From Oceanobacter kriegii DSM 6294 (lineage in GTDB: Bacteria; Pseudomonadota; Gammaproteobacteria; Pseudomonadales; Oceanobacteraceae): DNA of 64,000 nt. Below the pieces are notes generated by a model, which had not been told where the DNA came from, searched no databases, and was given only the letters and a program-made list of their open reading frames with translations. The translations under genes were made by a program, and so were the position numbers. Within the stretch, counting starts at the first letter, position 1, and every line of letters starts with the position of its first letter. This document shows, piece by piece, positions 7,583-16,296 of this stretch. The stretch covers positions 51,342 through 115,341 of the forward strand of contig NZ_AUGV01000018.1 in NCBI RefSeq assembly GCF_000422845.1. The letters are read 5' to 3'.

Positions 7583-8391
7583 TATTCGCCCTCCGTGGTG
7601 GTAATGGTGGTGGCGTCTTGTCCCATCGCCAGGGAGTCAGACAGTGCCAAAGGCAGGGACACAGGTTCGGTAGGCACCTGTGAGTTGGCGGCATCGATGG
7701 CAGCCAGTACCGCTTGCGGGTCGATGGCCGGGTCCTGCAACCACTGCCATTCACCATCCACTACCCGGCCAACGCCGCTGTAGCTGCCATCGGCGCTGAC
7801 AAACCAGGCCTGCGCCAGACCCAGATACAGCTGCTTGACCAAAACATCGTCACTGCCGCTGGCAGCACCCACGGTGGCCGCTGGCAAACGTGCGGACACC
7901 ACAGTGAGACGATCATTGAATTCTTCCAGACGGCTCAGACGCGCCAGCTGACGACGCAGCAACTCCGAAGGTTCAACCTCGTCGTCGTTCATCCAGTCTT
8001 GCTGCAACGGTGGTGGCAACATCGAGAAGTAGCCATCCAGACGGGACTTCAGCGACTGGGTCACTTCGGTGATGCGGGCCTGATCCTGCTCAACCTGGGT
8101 CTGCTTTTCGAGCAGGGCAATGCGCTGTTCATCAACGTCGTTGCTGCTGGTTTTGCTGCGCTTGATCACCTCGGACAGTTCGCTTTTCTCGGCTTTCAGC
8201 AAGCTGATGCGCTGTTCCAGCACCGGCTTCTGCTGCCGCCAGCTCTGTTCAATGTGACTGGCCTGTTGCTCGGTCATCAACCACTGACGGGATAAACCGT
8301 CCAGTTGACGTACCAGATCGTCGCCATGAGAGGTACCAAAAGACAGCAGCAAGGTCGCTGCCAGCAGGGGTTTGGAAGGGAATCTGTTCAC
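7582..8391 (-). CDS. DUF3450 periplasmic coiled-coil protein of TonB2 operon
   Basis: Exported protein of 269 residues. A signal peptide (about 1-21, VNRFPSKPLLAATLLLSFG) is followed by a predicted coiled coil rich in Gln/Glu/Lys (about 25-115), then a globular domain. DUF3450 proteins are regularly the first gene of TtpC-ExbB-ExbD-TonB-TPR operons. Their role is not established; a periplasmic spacer that contacts TtpC is a reasonable inference. I chose the GTG at 8391, which has AGGA about eight bases upstream and gives a clean signal peptide; an upstream ATG at 8445 would add 18 polar residues. It is divergent from the catecholate receptor gene, sharing a 324-bp intergenic region with a weak Fur-like site. 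Confidence 0.9.
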   Translation of the reverse strand: MNRFPSKPLLAATLLLSFGTSHGDDLVRQLDGLSRQWLMTEQQASHIEQSWRQQKPVLEQRISLLKAEKSELSEVIKRSKTSSNDVDEQRIALLEKQTQVEQDQARITEVTQSLKSRLDGYFSMLPPPLQQDWMNDDEVEPSELLRRQLARLSRLEEFNDRLTVVSARLPAATVGAASGSDDVLVKQLYLGLAQAWFVSADGSYSGVGRVVDGEWQWLQDPAIDPQAVLAAIDAANSQVPTEPVSLPLALSDSLAMGQDATTITTTEGE

Positions 8392-8496
8392 TGAATCGTC
8401 CTGTCGTGTTGACCGAGGCAGATGAGAAAGTCGACCGGCGGCCAAGCTGAAGTCGTGCCTGATAGGAAGCGATTATTTCGTGAACAGACTCATTTG

Positions 8497-8520
8497 TAAA
8501 TAAAAATGGTTTGCATTTGA
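8497..8520. promoter_or_regulatory. Possible Fur box between DUF3450 and the piuA-like gene
   Basis: AAATAAAAATGGTTTGCATT in the divergent promoter region; on the opposite strand it reads TGCAAAC-C-ATTTTTA, an imperfect 7-1-7 Fur-type dyad. It could serve the TonB operon and the receptor together. Weaker than the other sites in this window. Confidence 0.4.
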
Positions 8521-8715
8521 GCGAATGTAAAGATATGTTGCCACCCCGCTGGAATGCAGTCGCACAGGTTCGACCGGTTTATTCCGTTTCCGGAACAGAG
8601 CCTGTGTGCCAGCAAATAACAACAAAGCGACAGTCCGCAAAGAATAACAACAAGCGTAGTCCGCGCCGCAGTAACCGGGGTTGGTAACAGACCCAAAATT
8701 AGAATCTGGACGATC

Positions 8716-10962
8716 ATGATGGAAAAGCGTAATCCCACTTCCGGCTGGAAAAAGCAGGCCCTTGCCCTGGCTATCACCGCCGCCATTCCTTCTGCTGGCC
8801 TGATGGCTGAAGAAGTTCGCCAACTGCCAACCTCCAAGGCATCTGCCGAAGCCGAAGAAGGCTACAAGGTTGACAAGAGCTCCTCAGTAAAACTGACCCA
8901 GCCTATTGCCAAAACACCGAAGACCATTGACGTTGTATCCGGCGAAACCCTGCAAGACCAGGGTGTAACCAGCCTGACCGACGCCCTGCGTAACGTATCC
9001 GGCGTATCCACCTTCGGTGGCGGTGAAGGCGGTGGTGGTGTGGTCTCTGCCAACGACAAGGTCACCATTCGTGGTTTCGATGCCCGCTCCAGCATTTACG
9101 TTGACGGCATCCGCGACGTCGCAGGTTACAACCGCGACCTGTTCAACTACGAACAAGTGGAAGTCACCAAGGGCGCCAGCGGTTCTCTGGATGGCCGCAA
9201 CACCGGTGGTGGTAGCGTTAACCTGGTGACCAAGCGTGCCAAGCTGGACGATTTTGGTTCTGTCGGTGCTTCCTACGACACCGCCGACACCAAGCGCGTG
9301 ACTCTGGATGGCAACAAGCAGCTGAGCGATGACACGGCTGCTCGTATCAACCTGTTGTACTCCAACGGTGGCGATGCTCTGGACAACGGTGTTGAAAACT
9401 ACAAAACCGTTGCCGGTGCAGCGTCTGTACTGTTCCAGGCCAGCGAGCAAACCAGCATGACGCTGGATGCCATGGTCATGAAGCAGGACAACGTGCCGGT
9501 ACTGGGCTTGCCGTTCATCAAGGAAACCAATGCGGCGTCGACCGGCATGGCGGAAGGTCCGATCGACTCTTCCCGTTGGGATGAGTACTTCGGCGTGAAA
9601 GGCCGTGATTACGAGAAAGTGAACACCAGGATGTTGACCTTCACCGTAAACCACGACGTCAACGACTTCATCAGCGTTCGTTCCCAGACCCGTTTTGGCA
9701 AAAACGACAAGGAATCGGTACTGAGCCGTCCATGGTGGGGCAGCCTGACCGGTGACAACGACGAGTACGACGACACTGGCCTGATGCGTCTGGATATTTC
9801 CCAGAACCTGGATCAGAGCAACAAGCTGTTTGTTTCCCAGCTGGACACCACCATTGCTCTGGGCAGCGATGACTTCACCCAGGATATCGTCATTGGTGCC
9901 GAATACGCCCGTGAAGACCGCACCAACTACGGTGTTACCGGTGACTTCACCTACACTGGCGGCATTGCCAGCAGCAACCCGGAACGTACCGACGTGCTGT
10001 TCGACCCAACCGTTACCAACGGCGCCGACAGCATTCGTGCAACCGGCGGCCTGGTACGCAATGGTGAAGACACCATCGGCAAGTCCACCACTCTGTCGCT
10101 GTACGCCTTCGACACCCTGAAGTTTGGTGAACAGTTCCAGGTTGACCTGAACCTGCGTTTCGACAAGTTCAAGATTGAGGGTGACTCCTGTAGTCGTGGC
10201 ACCTGTACTGAAAACGTTGACGCTTCTGCCAACACCTTCAGCTACGGCGCAGCCTTCAGCTGGTTGCCAACCGATAACGGAAACATCTACCTGGGTTACG
10301 CAAATGCCCAGCAGCCACCGGGCACCGACCTGGCACTGAGCAACAACGTTGGCCGCAACGCCCTCGACCCGGAAGAGTCCAAAACACTGGAACTGGGTAC
10401 CAAGTGGGAACTGCTGGATGAGCGTCTGATGCTGTCTGCCGCCATCTTCAAAACCACCAAAACCGTGGCTGACTCCGAAGGTCGTGGTACTTCTGCCCAG
10501 TACTACCTGACCGGTGAACAGGAATCCTCCGGTTTCGAACTGAGCGCCGTTGGCCAGCTGAGCGACAGCGTGTCGCTGACCACCAGCTACACCAGCCTCG
10601 ACACCGAAGTAACCGAAGACCGTACTGCGGAAGCAGAAGGTCTGGGCCTGCAAGGTTCTCCTGACGACACTGCCAGCCTGTGGCTGAGCTACACCGGCAT
10701 GGACGACCGTCTGACGTTGGGCGCTGGTGGTAACTACAACTCCGGTGAAACTTTCTGGCGTCGTAACACCGCCTACTACACCGTAGATGCCTACACCGTA
10801 TGGTCGGCAATGGCGGCTTACCAGGCGACCGATGCACTGAAACTGCAAGTGAACATCGACAATCTGACTGACGAAGAGTACGTCACCGACTACAGCGCCA
10901 AAGGCCACTTCAAGCCAGGCAACCCTCGCAGCATCAAAGGCAGCCTGACCTACAACTTCTGA
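8716..10962 (+). CDS. Catecholate siderophore TonB-dependent receptor (Fiu/PiuA-like)
   Basis: Outer-membrane beta-barrel receptor, 748 residues, with signal peptide (1-31, ending SAGLMAEEV), plug domain (about 65-190) and a 22-strand barrel ending in a C-terminal Phe (SLTYNF). The plug sequences TDALRNVSGVSTFGGGEGGG and IYVDGIRDVAGYNRDLFNYE followed by QVEVTKGASG closely match E. coli Fiu, which takes up catechol-type siderophores and monomers. NGNIYLGYANAQQPPGTDLAL in the barrel is also Fiu-like. A PiuC/YbiX hydroxylase follows, the same partner as in fiu-ybiX and piuA-piuC. Two adjacent ATGs (8716, 8719) are possible starts. No N-terminal signalling domain. Confidence 0.93.
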   Translation: MMEKRNPTSGWKKQALALAITAAIPSAGLMAEEVRQLPTSKASAEAEEGYKVDKSSSVKLTQPIAKTPKTIDVVSGETLQDQGVTSLTDALRNVSGVSTFGGGEGGGGVVSANDKVTIRGFDARSSIYVDGIRDVAGYNRDLFNYEQVEVTKGASGSLDGRNTGGGSVNLVTKRAKLDDFGSVGASYDTADTKRVTLDGNKQLSDDTAARINLLYSNGGDALDNGVENYKTVAGAASVLFQASEQTSMTLDAMVMKQDNVPVLGLPFIKETNAASTGMAEGPIDSSRWDEYFGVKGRDYEKVNTRMLTFTVNHDVNDFISVRSQTRFGKNDKESVLSRPWWGSLTGDNDEYDDTGLMRLDISQNLDQSNKLFVSQLDTTIALGSDDFTQDIVIGAEYAREDRTNYGVTGDFTYTGGIASSNPERTDVLFDPTVTNGADSIRATGGLVRNGEDTIGKSTTLSLYAFDTLKFGEQFQVDLNLRFDKFKIEGDSCSRGTCTENVDASANTFSYGAAFSWLPTDNGNIYLGYANAQQPPGTDLALSNNVGRNALDPEESKTLELGTKWELLDERLMLSAAIFKTTKTVADSEGRGTSAQYYLTGEQESSGFELSAVGQLSDSVSLTTSYTSLDTEVTEDRTAEAEGLGLQGSPDDTASLWLSYTGMDDRLTLGAGGNYNSGETFWRRNTAYYTVDAYTVWSAMAAYQATDALKLQVNIDNLTDEEYVTDYSAKGHFKPGNPRSIKGSLTYNF

Positions 10963-11061
10963 TAGGCCAGTGCGGATAGCCAGCCCGGACGCAGCCGCTG
11001 TTGATAACTCACCAGTAGCTGCGGTTCAGGGTTGGCCAACAAGGACGTTGCTGTAACACTG

Positions 11062-11096
11062 TCCGGATCAGACTTGTCTGATTCGGATATTTTTTT
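11062..11096 (+). terminator. Strong intrinsic terminator between receptor and piuC
   Basis: Twelve-bp stem (TCCGGATCAGAC with GTCTGATTCGGA, one G-T wobble) followed by a run of seven T. It ends only 11 bases before the piuC start codon, which leaves no room for a separate promoter downstream of it. Confidence 0.85.
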
Positions 11097-11107
11097 GGTG
11101 CCCCCCC

Positions 11108-11788
11108 ATGCTCATACGTATTCCACAACTGATCAGCCGCGACCAGATCGCGGAAGCCCGAGCCTTGCTGGAAGCAGCCGACTGGGTCGATGGCGCGGCG
11201 ACAGCCGGTCATCAGGCGCAACTGGCCAAGCGTAACCTGCAACTGCCCGACGACAGCCCGGAAGCACGCCAGCTGGGCGACTTTATTCTGGCCTGTCTTG
11301 GCCAATCGCAAACCTTTATGGCAGCGGCGCTGCCAAACAGGATTTTCCCGCCGATGTTCAACTGCTATCAGGGCGGTGGCGAATACGGCTTTCATGTCGA
11401 CAACAGCATCCGCCGGGTGCCCGGCACATCGGTAAAAGTCCGCACGGATTTATCGATGACGGTGTTCTTTTCAGACCCGGATGAATATGAAGGCGGCGAA
11501 CTGGAAGTGCTCGACACCTACGGCGAGCAGAAAGTGAAATTTGCCGCTGGCGACGCGGTGCTGTACCCGTCCACCAGCATGCACCGGGTAACGCCCGTTA
11601 CCCAAGGCCGCCGACTGGCGTCCTTCTTCTGGATACAAAGCCTGATCCGCAGCGACGACCAGCGTCGTACCCTTTACGACCTCGACCTCAGCATTCAGGC
11701 CATCACCGCCCAGAACCCCGACAACCCGGAACTGGTGCGACTATCCGGCGTTTACCACAAACTGCTGCAACAGTGGTCGGAGACGTAA
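11108..11788 (+). CDS. piuC: PKHD-type Fe(II)/2-oxoglutarate hydroxylase (PiuC/YbiX)
   Basis: Cytoplasmic dioxygenase-fold enzyme of 226 residues, the usual length. Iron ligands are visible as H96-x-D98 (YGFHVDNS) and H159 (STSMHRV), with the 2-oxoglutarate-binding Arg at 169 (QGRRLASFFW). Paired with a Fiu/PiuA receptor here as in E. coli and Pseudomonas; the substrate is unproven, and involvement in processing an imported siderophore is inference. The ATG at 11108 fits homologues (MLIRIPQLI...ADWVDG), but there is no Shine-Dalgarno sequence: the start is preceded by seven C, and just before that by the T-tract of a strong terminator. Expression may depend on readthrough. Confidence 0.93.
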   Translation: MLIRIPQLISRDQIAEARALLEAADWVDGAATAGHQAQLAKRNLQLPDDSPEARQLGDFILACLGQSQTFMAAALPNRIFPPMFNCYQGGGEYGFHVDNSIRRVPGTSVKVRTDLSMTVFFSDPDEYEGGELEVLDTYGEQKVKFAAGDAVLYPSTSMHRVTPVTQGRRLASFFWIQSLIRSDDQRRTLYDLDLSIQAITAQNPDNPELVRLSGVYHKLLQQWSET

Positions 11789-11794
11789 GAGCGC

Positions 11795-11871
11795 GGGGTC
11801 TGGGGTCTGGGGTCTGGGGTCTGGGGTCTGGGGTCTGGGGTCTGGGGTCTGGGGTCTGGGGTCTGGGGTCT
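11795..11871. repeat. Tandem array of 11 perfect GGGGTCT heptamers (composite element, locus 2)
   Basis: Exactly eleven head-to-tail copies of a 7-bp unit between the convergent piuC and lldD-like genes. Each unit has a run of four G separated by TCT, a textbook G-quadruplex-forming pattern on the plus strand. Nine bases after it comes the same 24-bp REP palindrome that flanks the other two arrays. Seven is not a multiple of three and no frame has a stop, so artefactual open frames run through it. Confidence 0.95.
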
Positions 11872-11880
11872 GAACAACAT

Positions 11881-11904
11881 TGTGGGAGAGAGCTTGCTCT
11901 CGAT
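11881..11904. repeat. REP palindrome
   Basis: 24 bp, identical to 1544-1567 and to the inverse of 58487-58510; core hairpin GAGAGC-TT-GCTCTC. It lies between convergent genes, directly beside the GGGGTCT array. Confidence 0.9.
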
Positions 11905-11947
11905 AGCCATCCTCGACAGCAAGCTACACCCCACTAAACTGCCCACA

Positions 11948-13045
11948 TCAAAACTTCGGATAACGCACCAAATCCGGGGTGATATCGGCCAAACTGGCGC
12001 AACCACACAACGCCATGGTGAGCTCCAGCTCATCCCTTAACAACCGCAAGGTATGCGCGACGCCCAAAGCACCAGCAGTCGCCAGACCGTACATCACCGG
12101 CCGGCCAATCATCACGGCATCGGCCCCTAATGCCAACGCTTTCACCACGTCACCACCACGGCGAATACCACTGTCGACGATCAAGGGCACACGGCCTTGC
12201 ACCTGCTCAGCGATGTCCGGCAGCACTTCAATCGGATTCGGCAAGCCATCCAGCGTGCGGCCGCCGTGGTTCGATAGCACCAGACCATCAATGCCCTGTG
12301 CCAGCGCCTTGTCGACGTCCTGTGGATTGGTGATGCCTTTCAGAATAATCGGCAGCTGCGTTTGCTGGCGCAGCCATTGAATATCCGCCCAGCGCGGCGC
12401 TTGTGCCATCAGCCCCTGAAACACCCGGCTGTCGCCCTGCTGGATTTGCACCGGTACCGCCGGGGCGGTGACATTCACCGCCCGTACGTCTGCGGGCAAC
12501 TGAAAACCTGCCCGCTGCTCGCGGTTGCGCAGTCCATTAACAGGCGCATCCACAGTGACCATCAGGGCCCGGTAACCGGCCTGTTCGGCACGTTGAACCA
12601 GTGCCAAGGTATGTTCCCGCTCGCTTTGAAAATACAGCTGAAACCAGCGCGGTCCGTCGCAATGTTCGGCCACGTCTTCCAGGCTCTGGCTGGCCAACGT
12701 GCTCAAACAAAACACCGCGTCCTGAGCCGCAGCCGCCATGGCTGAAGCAATTTCACCGTCCGGATGGGCCAGCTTCTGGTAGGCCACCGGTGCCACCAGA
12801 ATCGGGTGTGCCAAGCGCTGGCCCAGCAGCGTCAGTTCGGTGTTGCCTTTGGACACATCGGCCAGCACCCGGCTGTTCAGTTGCAGCCGGTTGTAGATGC
12901 TCAGGTTACGTTGAAAAGTGACTTCGTCGGCGGAACCGCCATGAATGTATGCCCACGCCTGCTCGGTCAGATTACGCTGGGCATAGGCTTGATAGTCGGA
13001 CAGCGACGCCAGATCGGGCGGGATCTGGTTAAGGTAGGAAGGCAT
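11948..13045 (-). CDS. FMN-dependent alpha-hydroxy-acid dehydrogenase/oxidase
   Basis: TIM-barrel flavoenzyme of 365 residues that oxidises an L-2-hydroxy acid (lactate, glycolate or similar) to the keto acid. Family marks: AWAYIHGGSADEVTF near the N-terminus, PILVAPVAYQKLAHPDGE, the substrate/FMN segment TVDAPVNGLRNRE, LILKGI-type IILKGITNPQDVDKAL, the catalytic His in LVLSNHGGRTLDG, and the phosphate-binding VDSGIRRGGDVVKALALGA. Closest in appearance to LldD-like or glycolate-oxidase-like members; the substrate cannot be decided. A single gene, convergent with piuC and separated from it by the heptamer array and REP. No obvious link to iron beyond position. Confidence 0.9.
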   Translation of the reverse strand: MPSYLNQIPPDLASLSDYQAYAQRNLTEQAWAYIHGGSADEVTFQRNLSIYNRLQLNSRVLADVSKGNTELTLLGQRLAHPILVAPVAYQKLAHPDGEIASAMAAAAQDAVFCLSTLASQSLEDVAEHCDGPRWFQLYFQSEREHTLALVQRAEQAGYRALMVTVDAPVNGLRNREQRAGFQLPADVRAVNVTAPAVPVQIQQGDSRVFQGLMAQAPRWADIQWLRQQTQLPIILKGITNPQDVDKALAQGIDGLVLSNHGGRTLDGLPNPIEVLPDIAEQVQGRVPLIVDSGIRRGGDVVKALALGADAVMIGRPVMYGLATAGALGVAHTLRLLRDELELTMALCGCASLADITPDLVRYPKF

Positions 13046-13076
13046 GTCGGTTCCTGATGCTGATTACAAATAAGAA

Positions 13077-14666
13077 TCAGTATACATCCCGACGATAGCG
13101 ACCGCTCGTATCCAGATCATCCACATAGTCATCGCCGAAGCCGGCCCGCAACACCTGATCCACGCCTTTGGCCATGCCTGCACGACTGCCACACACATAG
13201 ATCATGGCGCCATCGTCCAGCCACTGTTTGAGCGTATCCAGCTGCTGTTCAATGGCGTGTTGCACATAGCCGTGCCAAAACTGACCACCGCATTCAGCAA
13301 AACCCGCAGGGTTAGCAGCATCCAAAGGGCTCTGTTGCAGTTGCTCGATGGTGCTGCGGGAAAAGGCCAGATCAAGCCGGCTCAGGGTGTCGTTTTGCAG
13401 CCAGGCCGACAGTTCATCGTGCCACAGCGCGTCGTGCTCCAGACTGCGCTCACCAAAGATCAGCCAGTGGCGCGCCTGAGCCAGACCTTCACGCTGCTTC
13501 AGGTGCGCTCTGAGCCCAGCCAGACCGGTGCCATTGCCGATCAGAATCATCGGAACATCGGCTGCCGGGCTGTGGAAATTTGGGTTGTGGATAATCTCAA
13601 AGCGGGCGGCGTCGCCGGTTGCCAACGACAGCGTCAGCAAGCCACTGCCCAAACCGGGCTGGCGTGGCTGATTACCTTTGGGCGGATGAAACTGCTGTCG
13701 CACCAGCAACCGCACCGTGCCTTCGGATGGCAAGCTGGCAAGGGTGTAATCACGATGCTGCCAACTGCCGTCAGCCACTGGCAGGTGCAAGCGGGCAACA
13801 TCACCGGCTTGCCACTGTAACGCCCGTTCAGGCTCTGCAGGCAAGGCAAAGTCGATCTGGTAAATGCCTTCGCCCAACGTGCCTTCGTTAAGACACTGAC
13901 GCTTGAGCAGCGTTAATGACGTTGGTTCATGGTCGGGACCAGAACCGGAGCTCGAAGTGCTTTGGGAAACCTCTTGAGCAGCCTCCTGATCAGCGCCCGC
14001 CAAAGACGCCACATCAAACGGCAAATCAGCATAAACAGCGGCAGCGACGGCCAACTGTTGATAAAAAAGGTCGATATCGGCGGGGTTCAAATCGTCCACA
14101 CACACCGCATCAAACAGAGGAGTAGCACCCGCCTGTTGCAGCTCTTGCTGAAGCGTCAGGCCAAAAGCGCAATAGTGGGGATAACTGACATCACCCAACG
14201 CCATGACGGCAAAGCGGGTGTTCGCCAAACGGCGATCAGCGTGCTCGGCCGCAAGGCCTGAGCTGTTCAAATGAGTCAGAAAACGCGCGCCATTGTCTGG
14301 CGCGTCGCCTTCGCCGGTGGTGCTGGCAAACACCAGCACATCGGCATTTTGCAATCGTTCCGGGAGCAGTTGGTTCAGCGTCAGCAAGCGGCTCGGCTGA
14401 GCGCCAAGCTGCTGCTGACAGGCTTGTGCCAGGCTGCGGGCATGACCACTTTCACTGGCGTACGCCAACAGCAGTGGACGCCCGTTAGTGGCGATTTGCG
14501 ACGCCGCCTGCGAGCTACTGACAGGGCTGTCGCCAGCCGCCATAAAGCCCAGCAGGGCGGGCCAACGTTCGGCCAACGCCTCACGATAGCTCCAACCGGT
14601 AAACACCAGCCAGGCAGCAATCAATCCCGCTGCCTGCCATTCGGCGACGCTCACCCCAAACCCCAT
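13077..14666 (-). CDS. Membrane-anchored diflavin reductase (sulfite reductase flavoprotein-like)
   Basis: CysJ-type electron-transfer protein of 529 residues with an N-terminal membrane helix (about 8-26) that true CysJ lacks. Then come a flavodoxin domain (about 63-200; AYASESGH phosphate loop, STTGEGDAPDNG), an Asp/Ser-rich linker, an FAD domain (RDYTLASLPSEG) and an NADPH domain (IGNGTGLAGLRAHL, YVCGSRAGMAKGV), ending RYRRDVY. It is the last gene of a set with DUF4198, DUF2271 and PepSY proteins. The same grouping recurs near siderophore receptors in other gammaproteobacteria and Xanthomonas. The likely job is passing NADPH electrons across the inner membrane for ferric-siderophore reduction; this is inference. 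Confidence 0.9.
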   Translation of the reverse strand: MGFGVSVAEWQAAGLIAAWLVFTGWSYREALAERWPALLGFMAAGDSPVSSSQAASQIATNGRPLLLAYASESGHARSLAQACQQQLGAQPSRLLTLNQLLPERLQNADVLVFASTTGEGDAPDNGARFLTHLNSSGLAAEHADRRLANTRFAVMALGDVSYPHYCAFGLTLQQELQQAGATPLFDAVCVDDLNPADIDLFYQQLAVAAAVYADLPFDVASLAGADQEAAQEVSQSTSSSGSGPDHEPTSLTLLKRQCLNEGTLGEGIYQIDFALPAEPERALQWQAGDVARLHLPVADGSWQHRDYTLASLPSEGTVRLLVRQQFHPPKGNQPRQPGLGSGLLTLSLATGDAARFEIIHNPNFHSPAADVPMILIGNGTGLAGLRAHLKQREGLAQARHWLIFGERSLEHDALWHDELSAWLQNDTLSRLDLAFSRSTIEQLQQSPLDAANPAGFAECGGQFWHGYVQHAIEQQLDTLKQWLDDGAMIYVCGSRAGMAKGVDQVLRAGFGDDYVDDLDTSGRYRRDVY

Positions 14667-14698
14667 CAGTCCAGCACTCCCGGATCAGTTCAACGCCA

Positions 14699-15529
14699 TT
14701 ATTCTGGCAGGACTTCCAGCACCAGAGAGTAGCTGCCCTTGCGCTCGGTGGCTGGCGCCTTGGCTTTGTTGTCTTCGTACTCGGCTTCCATGAAATAGCG
14801 ACCGGCACCACGCCATTCAACGGTGATTTCACCCTTGGCGTTGGTTTTGGCTTCAATGCTGTCCTGGTCGTCGCGGTAGCGAGTGCCTTCACGCACCAGC
14901 ACAACTTCAGCGCCTTTGACCGGCTTGCCGTCCATCAGGAATACAAAGGTGGCTTCTTCACCGGCATACAGATCGTTCGGGTGGGTCACTGGCTTCATTT
15001 CAAAGCCTTTGCCAGACACCGTCATGGCGTTGTCGGATGGCGTACCGTTGGTCACAAAGGTTTCCAGACGACGGGAGAACTGGCTTACGGTCAGGCCGTC
15101 AGCCTTCTTTGGAACCACTTTGTCGAACTCGGCCTGATCAAACGCCTGACCACGGCCCGGGTACATCTGACGCTTGCCATCAGCGTCTTTCCACATCGCG
15201 CGCATGCCCTGGGATGCAGTGAACACACGGTAGGTGCCTTCCTGCTTCAGTGTCACGTCGAACACGCCGCGGTAACGCAGCTTGGCGCCGTTTTCTACTT
15301 CAACGCTGCTGCCATCCGGGGCGGTCACCTGGAACTGTTTTGGGTCCAGGGCAAAATGGTCGAAGTTAAAGATTTCGTTGGATACCGCAGCATCGAAGGT
15401 GGCAATCGGCTTCTCACCCGAGAAAGACGCTGCATCCGGCAGCAACCAGGCGCGGTGGGCATTGACCTGAGAGGCCATCAGGGTGGCACCGGCAAGAACG
15501 ACGGCGCTCATCAGTTTGATCGGTTTCAT
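14699..15529 (-). CDS. DUF4198 periplasmic protein
   Basis: Exported protein of 276 residues: signal peptide 1-24 (ending SQVNAHRAWLLP), then beta-rich domains with no membrane segment. The mature start HRAWLLPDAASFSGEKP and the later segment YAGEEATFVFLMDGKPVKGAEV are typical of DUF4198, a family related to the NikK-like metal-uptake group. I start it at MKPIKLMSA, which has a perfect AAGGAG; ten extra codons upstream are unlikely. It lies between a DUF2271 protein and a diflavin reductase, 32 bp from the latter. It probably binds or hands over a metal-siderophore in the periplasm; this role is inferred from context. Confidence 0.9.
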   Translation of the reverse strand: MKPIKLMSAVVLAGATLMASQVNAHRAWLLPDAASFSGEKPIATFDAAVSNEIFNFDHFALDPKQFQVTAPDGSSVEVENGAKLRYRGVFDVTLKQEGTYRVFTASQGMRAMWKDADGKRQMYPGRGQAFDQAEFDKVVPKKADGLTVSQFSRRLETFVTNGTPSDNAMTVSGKGFEMKPVTHPNDLYAGEEATFVFLMDGKPVKGAEVVLVREGTRYRDDQDSIEAKTNAKGEITVEWRGAGRYFMEAEYEDNKAKAPATERKGSYSLVLEVLPE

Positions 15530-15587
15530 ACGTGCTCCTTTTGAAAAATTGGCAGTCAAGGACCGGTGGCCGGTCCTTGTGATCGGC

Positions 15588-16109
15588 TTATGGTTCGATG
15601 CTCAGAGCCACTTCACCCAGCTCCTTGGAGCCGCTTTTGGATGCTGTAAAGGCCTTGTCGACAGGCCAGCTGAATGGAATCGAGATCAGCTCACGACCGC
15701 CCACTTCGCGAGCCGCTTCCACACGCAGCTGGTAGTTACCCGCTGGCAGGTCTTTCAAACGGGCGTCAGAGGCTTCAAAGCTGATGTCGTATTTGCCTGG
15801 GCCACGGGTGGCTGCGGTGATGCCATCTACCGGCATATCCAGCTCACGACCACTCTTGCGCCACCACTGACGCATGTCTTTCAGCCACTTGTTGCCCTTG
15901 TTGTTTTCCATACCAGCGTCGTACCAGACTTCCAGGTTGGTCACCTCGCGGTTGTCCTTGTTTTCCAGCCAGATCGCCACGTAAGGCTTGTGGTATTCGG
16001 CCACGGACAGCTCAGGGATCTCGACACCAACGCGCAATTCAGCGGCACTGGCGTGCAGCGCAAACAGACCGGAGGCTGCGCCAAGCAACAAGGGTTTTAC
16101 GAATGACAT
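15588..16109 (-). CDS. DUF2271 periplasmic protein
   Basis: Exported 173-residue protein with signal peptide 1-22 (GLFALHASAAEL) and a compact beta domain. Motifs VEIPELSVAEYHKPYVAIWLE and LWY..KWLKDMRQWWRKSGRE, here VWYDAG...KWLKDMRQWWRK, identify DUF2271. Strong ribosome site AAGGAAG. It begins a three-gene unit (DUF2271, DUF4198, diflavin reductase) and has its own upstream Fur-type box about 70 bp away. In other genomes the family stands next to PepSY and DUF4198 genes and to flavoprotein or ApbE genes. Function unknown; a periplasmic redox or metal-handling accessory is likely. Confidence 0.9.
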   Translation of the reverse strand: MSFVKPLLLGAASGLFALHASAAELRVGVEIPELSVAEYHKPYVAIWLENKDNREVTNLEVWYDAGMENNKGNKWLKDMRQWWRKSGRELDMPVDGITAATRGPGKYDISFEASDARLKDLPAGNYQLRVEAAREVGGRELISIPFSWPVDKAFTASKSGSKELGEVALSIEP

Positions 16110-16173
16110 AAGACTTCCTTACGAACAATGAATTGAATAGAAGCGGATCTGGAATCGGCAAAACGCCGGTCAC

Positions 16174-16196
16174 GTTATTGAGAATCAATATCAAAT
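16174..16196. promoter_or_regulatory. Fur box upstream of the DUF2271-DUF4198-flavoprotein unit
   Basis: TTATTGAGAATCAATATCAA matches the GAGAATCA-type core of gammaproteobacterial Fur boxes and lies about 65-85 bp upstream of the DUF2271 start. Confidence 0.65.
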
Positions 16197-16296
16197 GAAA
16201 GGTTAACGTTGCGTTAACAAATTACCTCTATCTCATCAACGCAGCGGCCCGCCTGTTGAACAATTGCTGACAAACGCTTTATCACTGACAAACGGC

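Noticed and set aside
8884..10908. Long open frame antisense to the catecholate receptor (674 codons)
   Set aside because: It is a mirror of a high-GC receptor gene; composition is Val/Gly/Gln-rich with no family match or ribosome site, and the sense strand is clearly coding.
11752..12033. Open frame with RPQTPDP repeats
   Set aside because: It is the translated GGGGTCT array plus the end of the neighbouring gene, not a protein.
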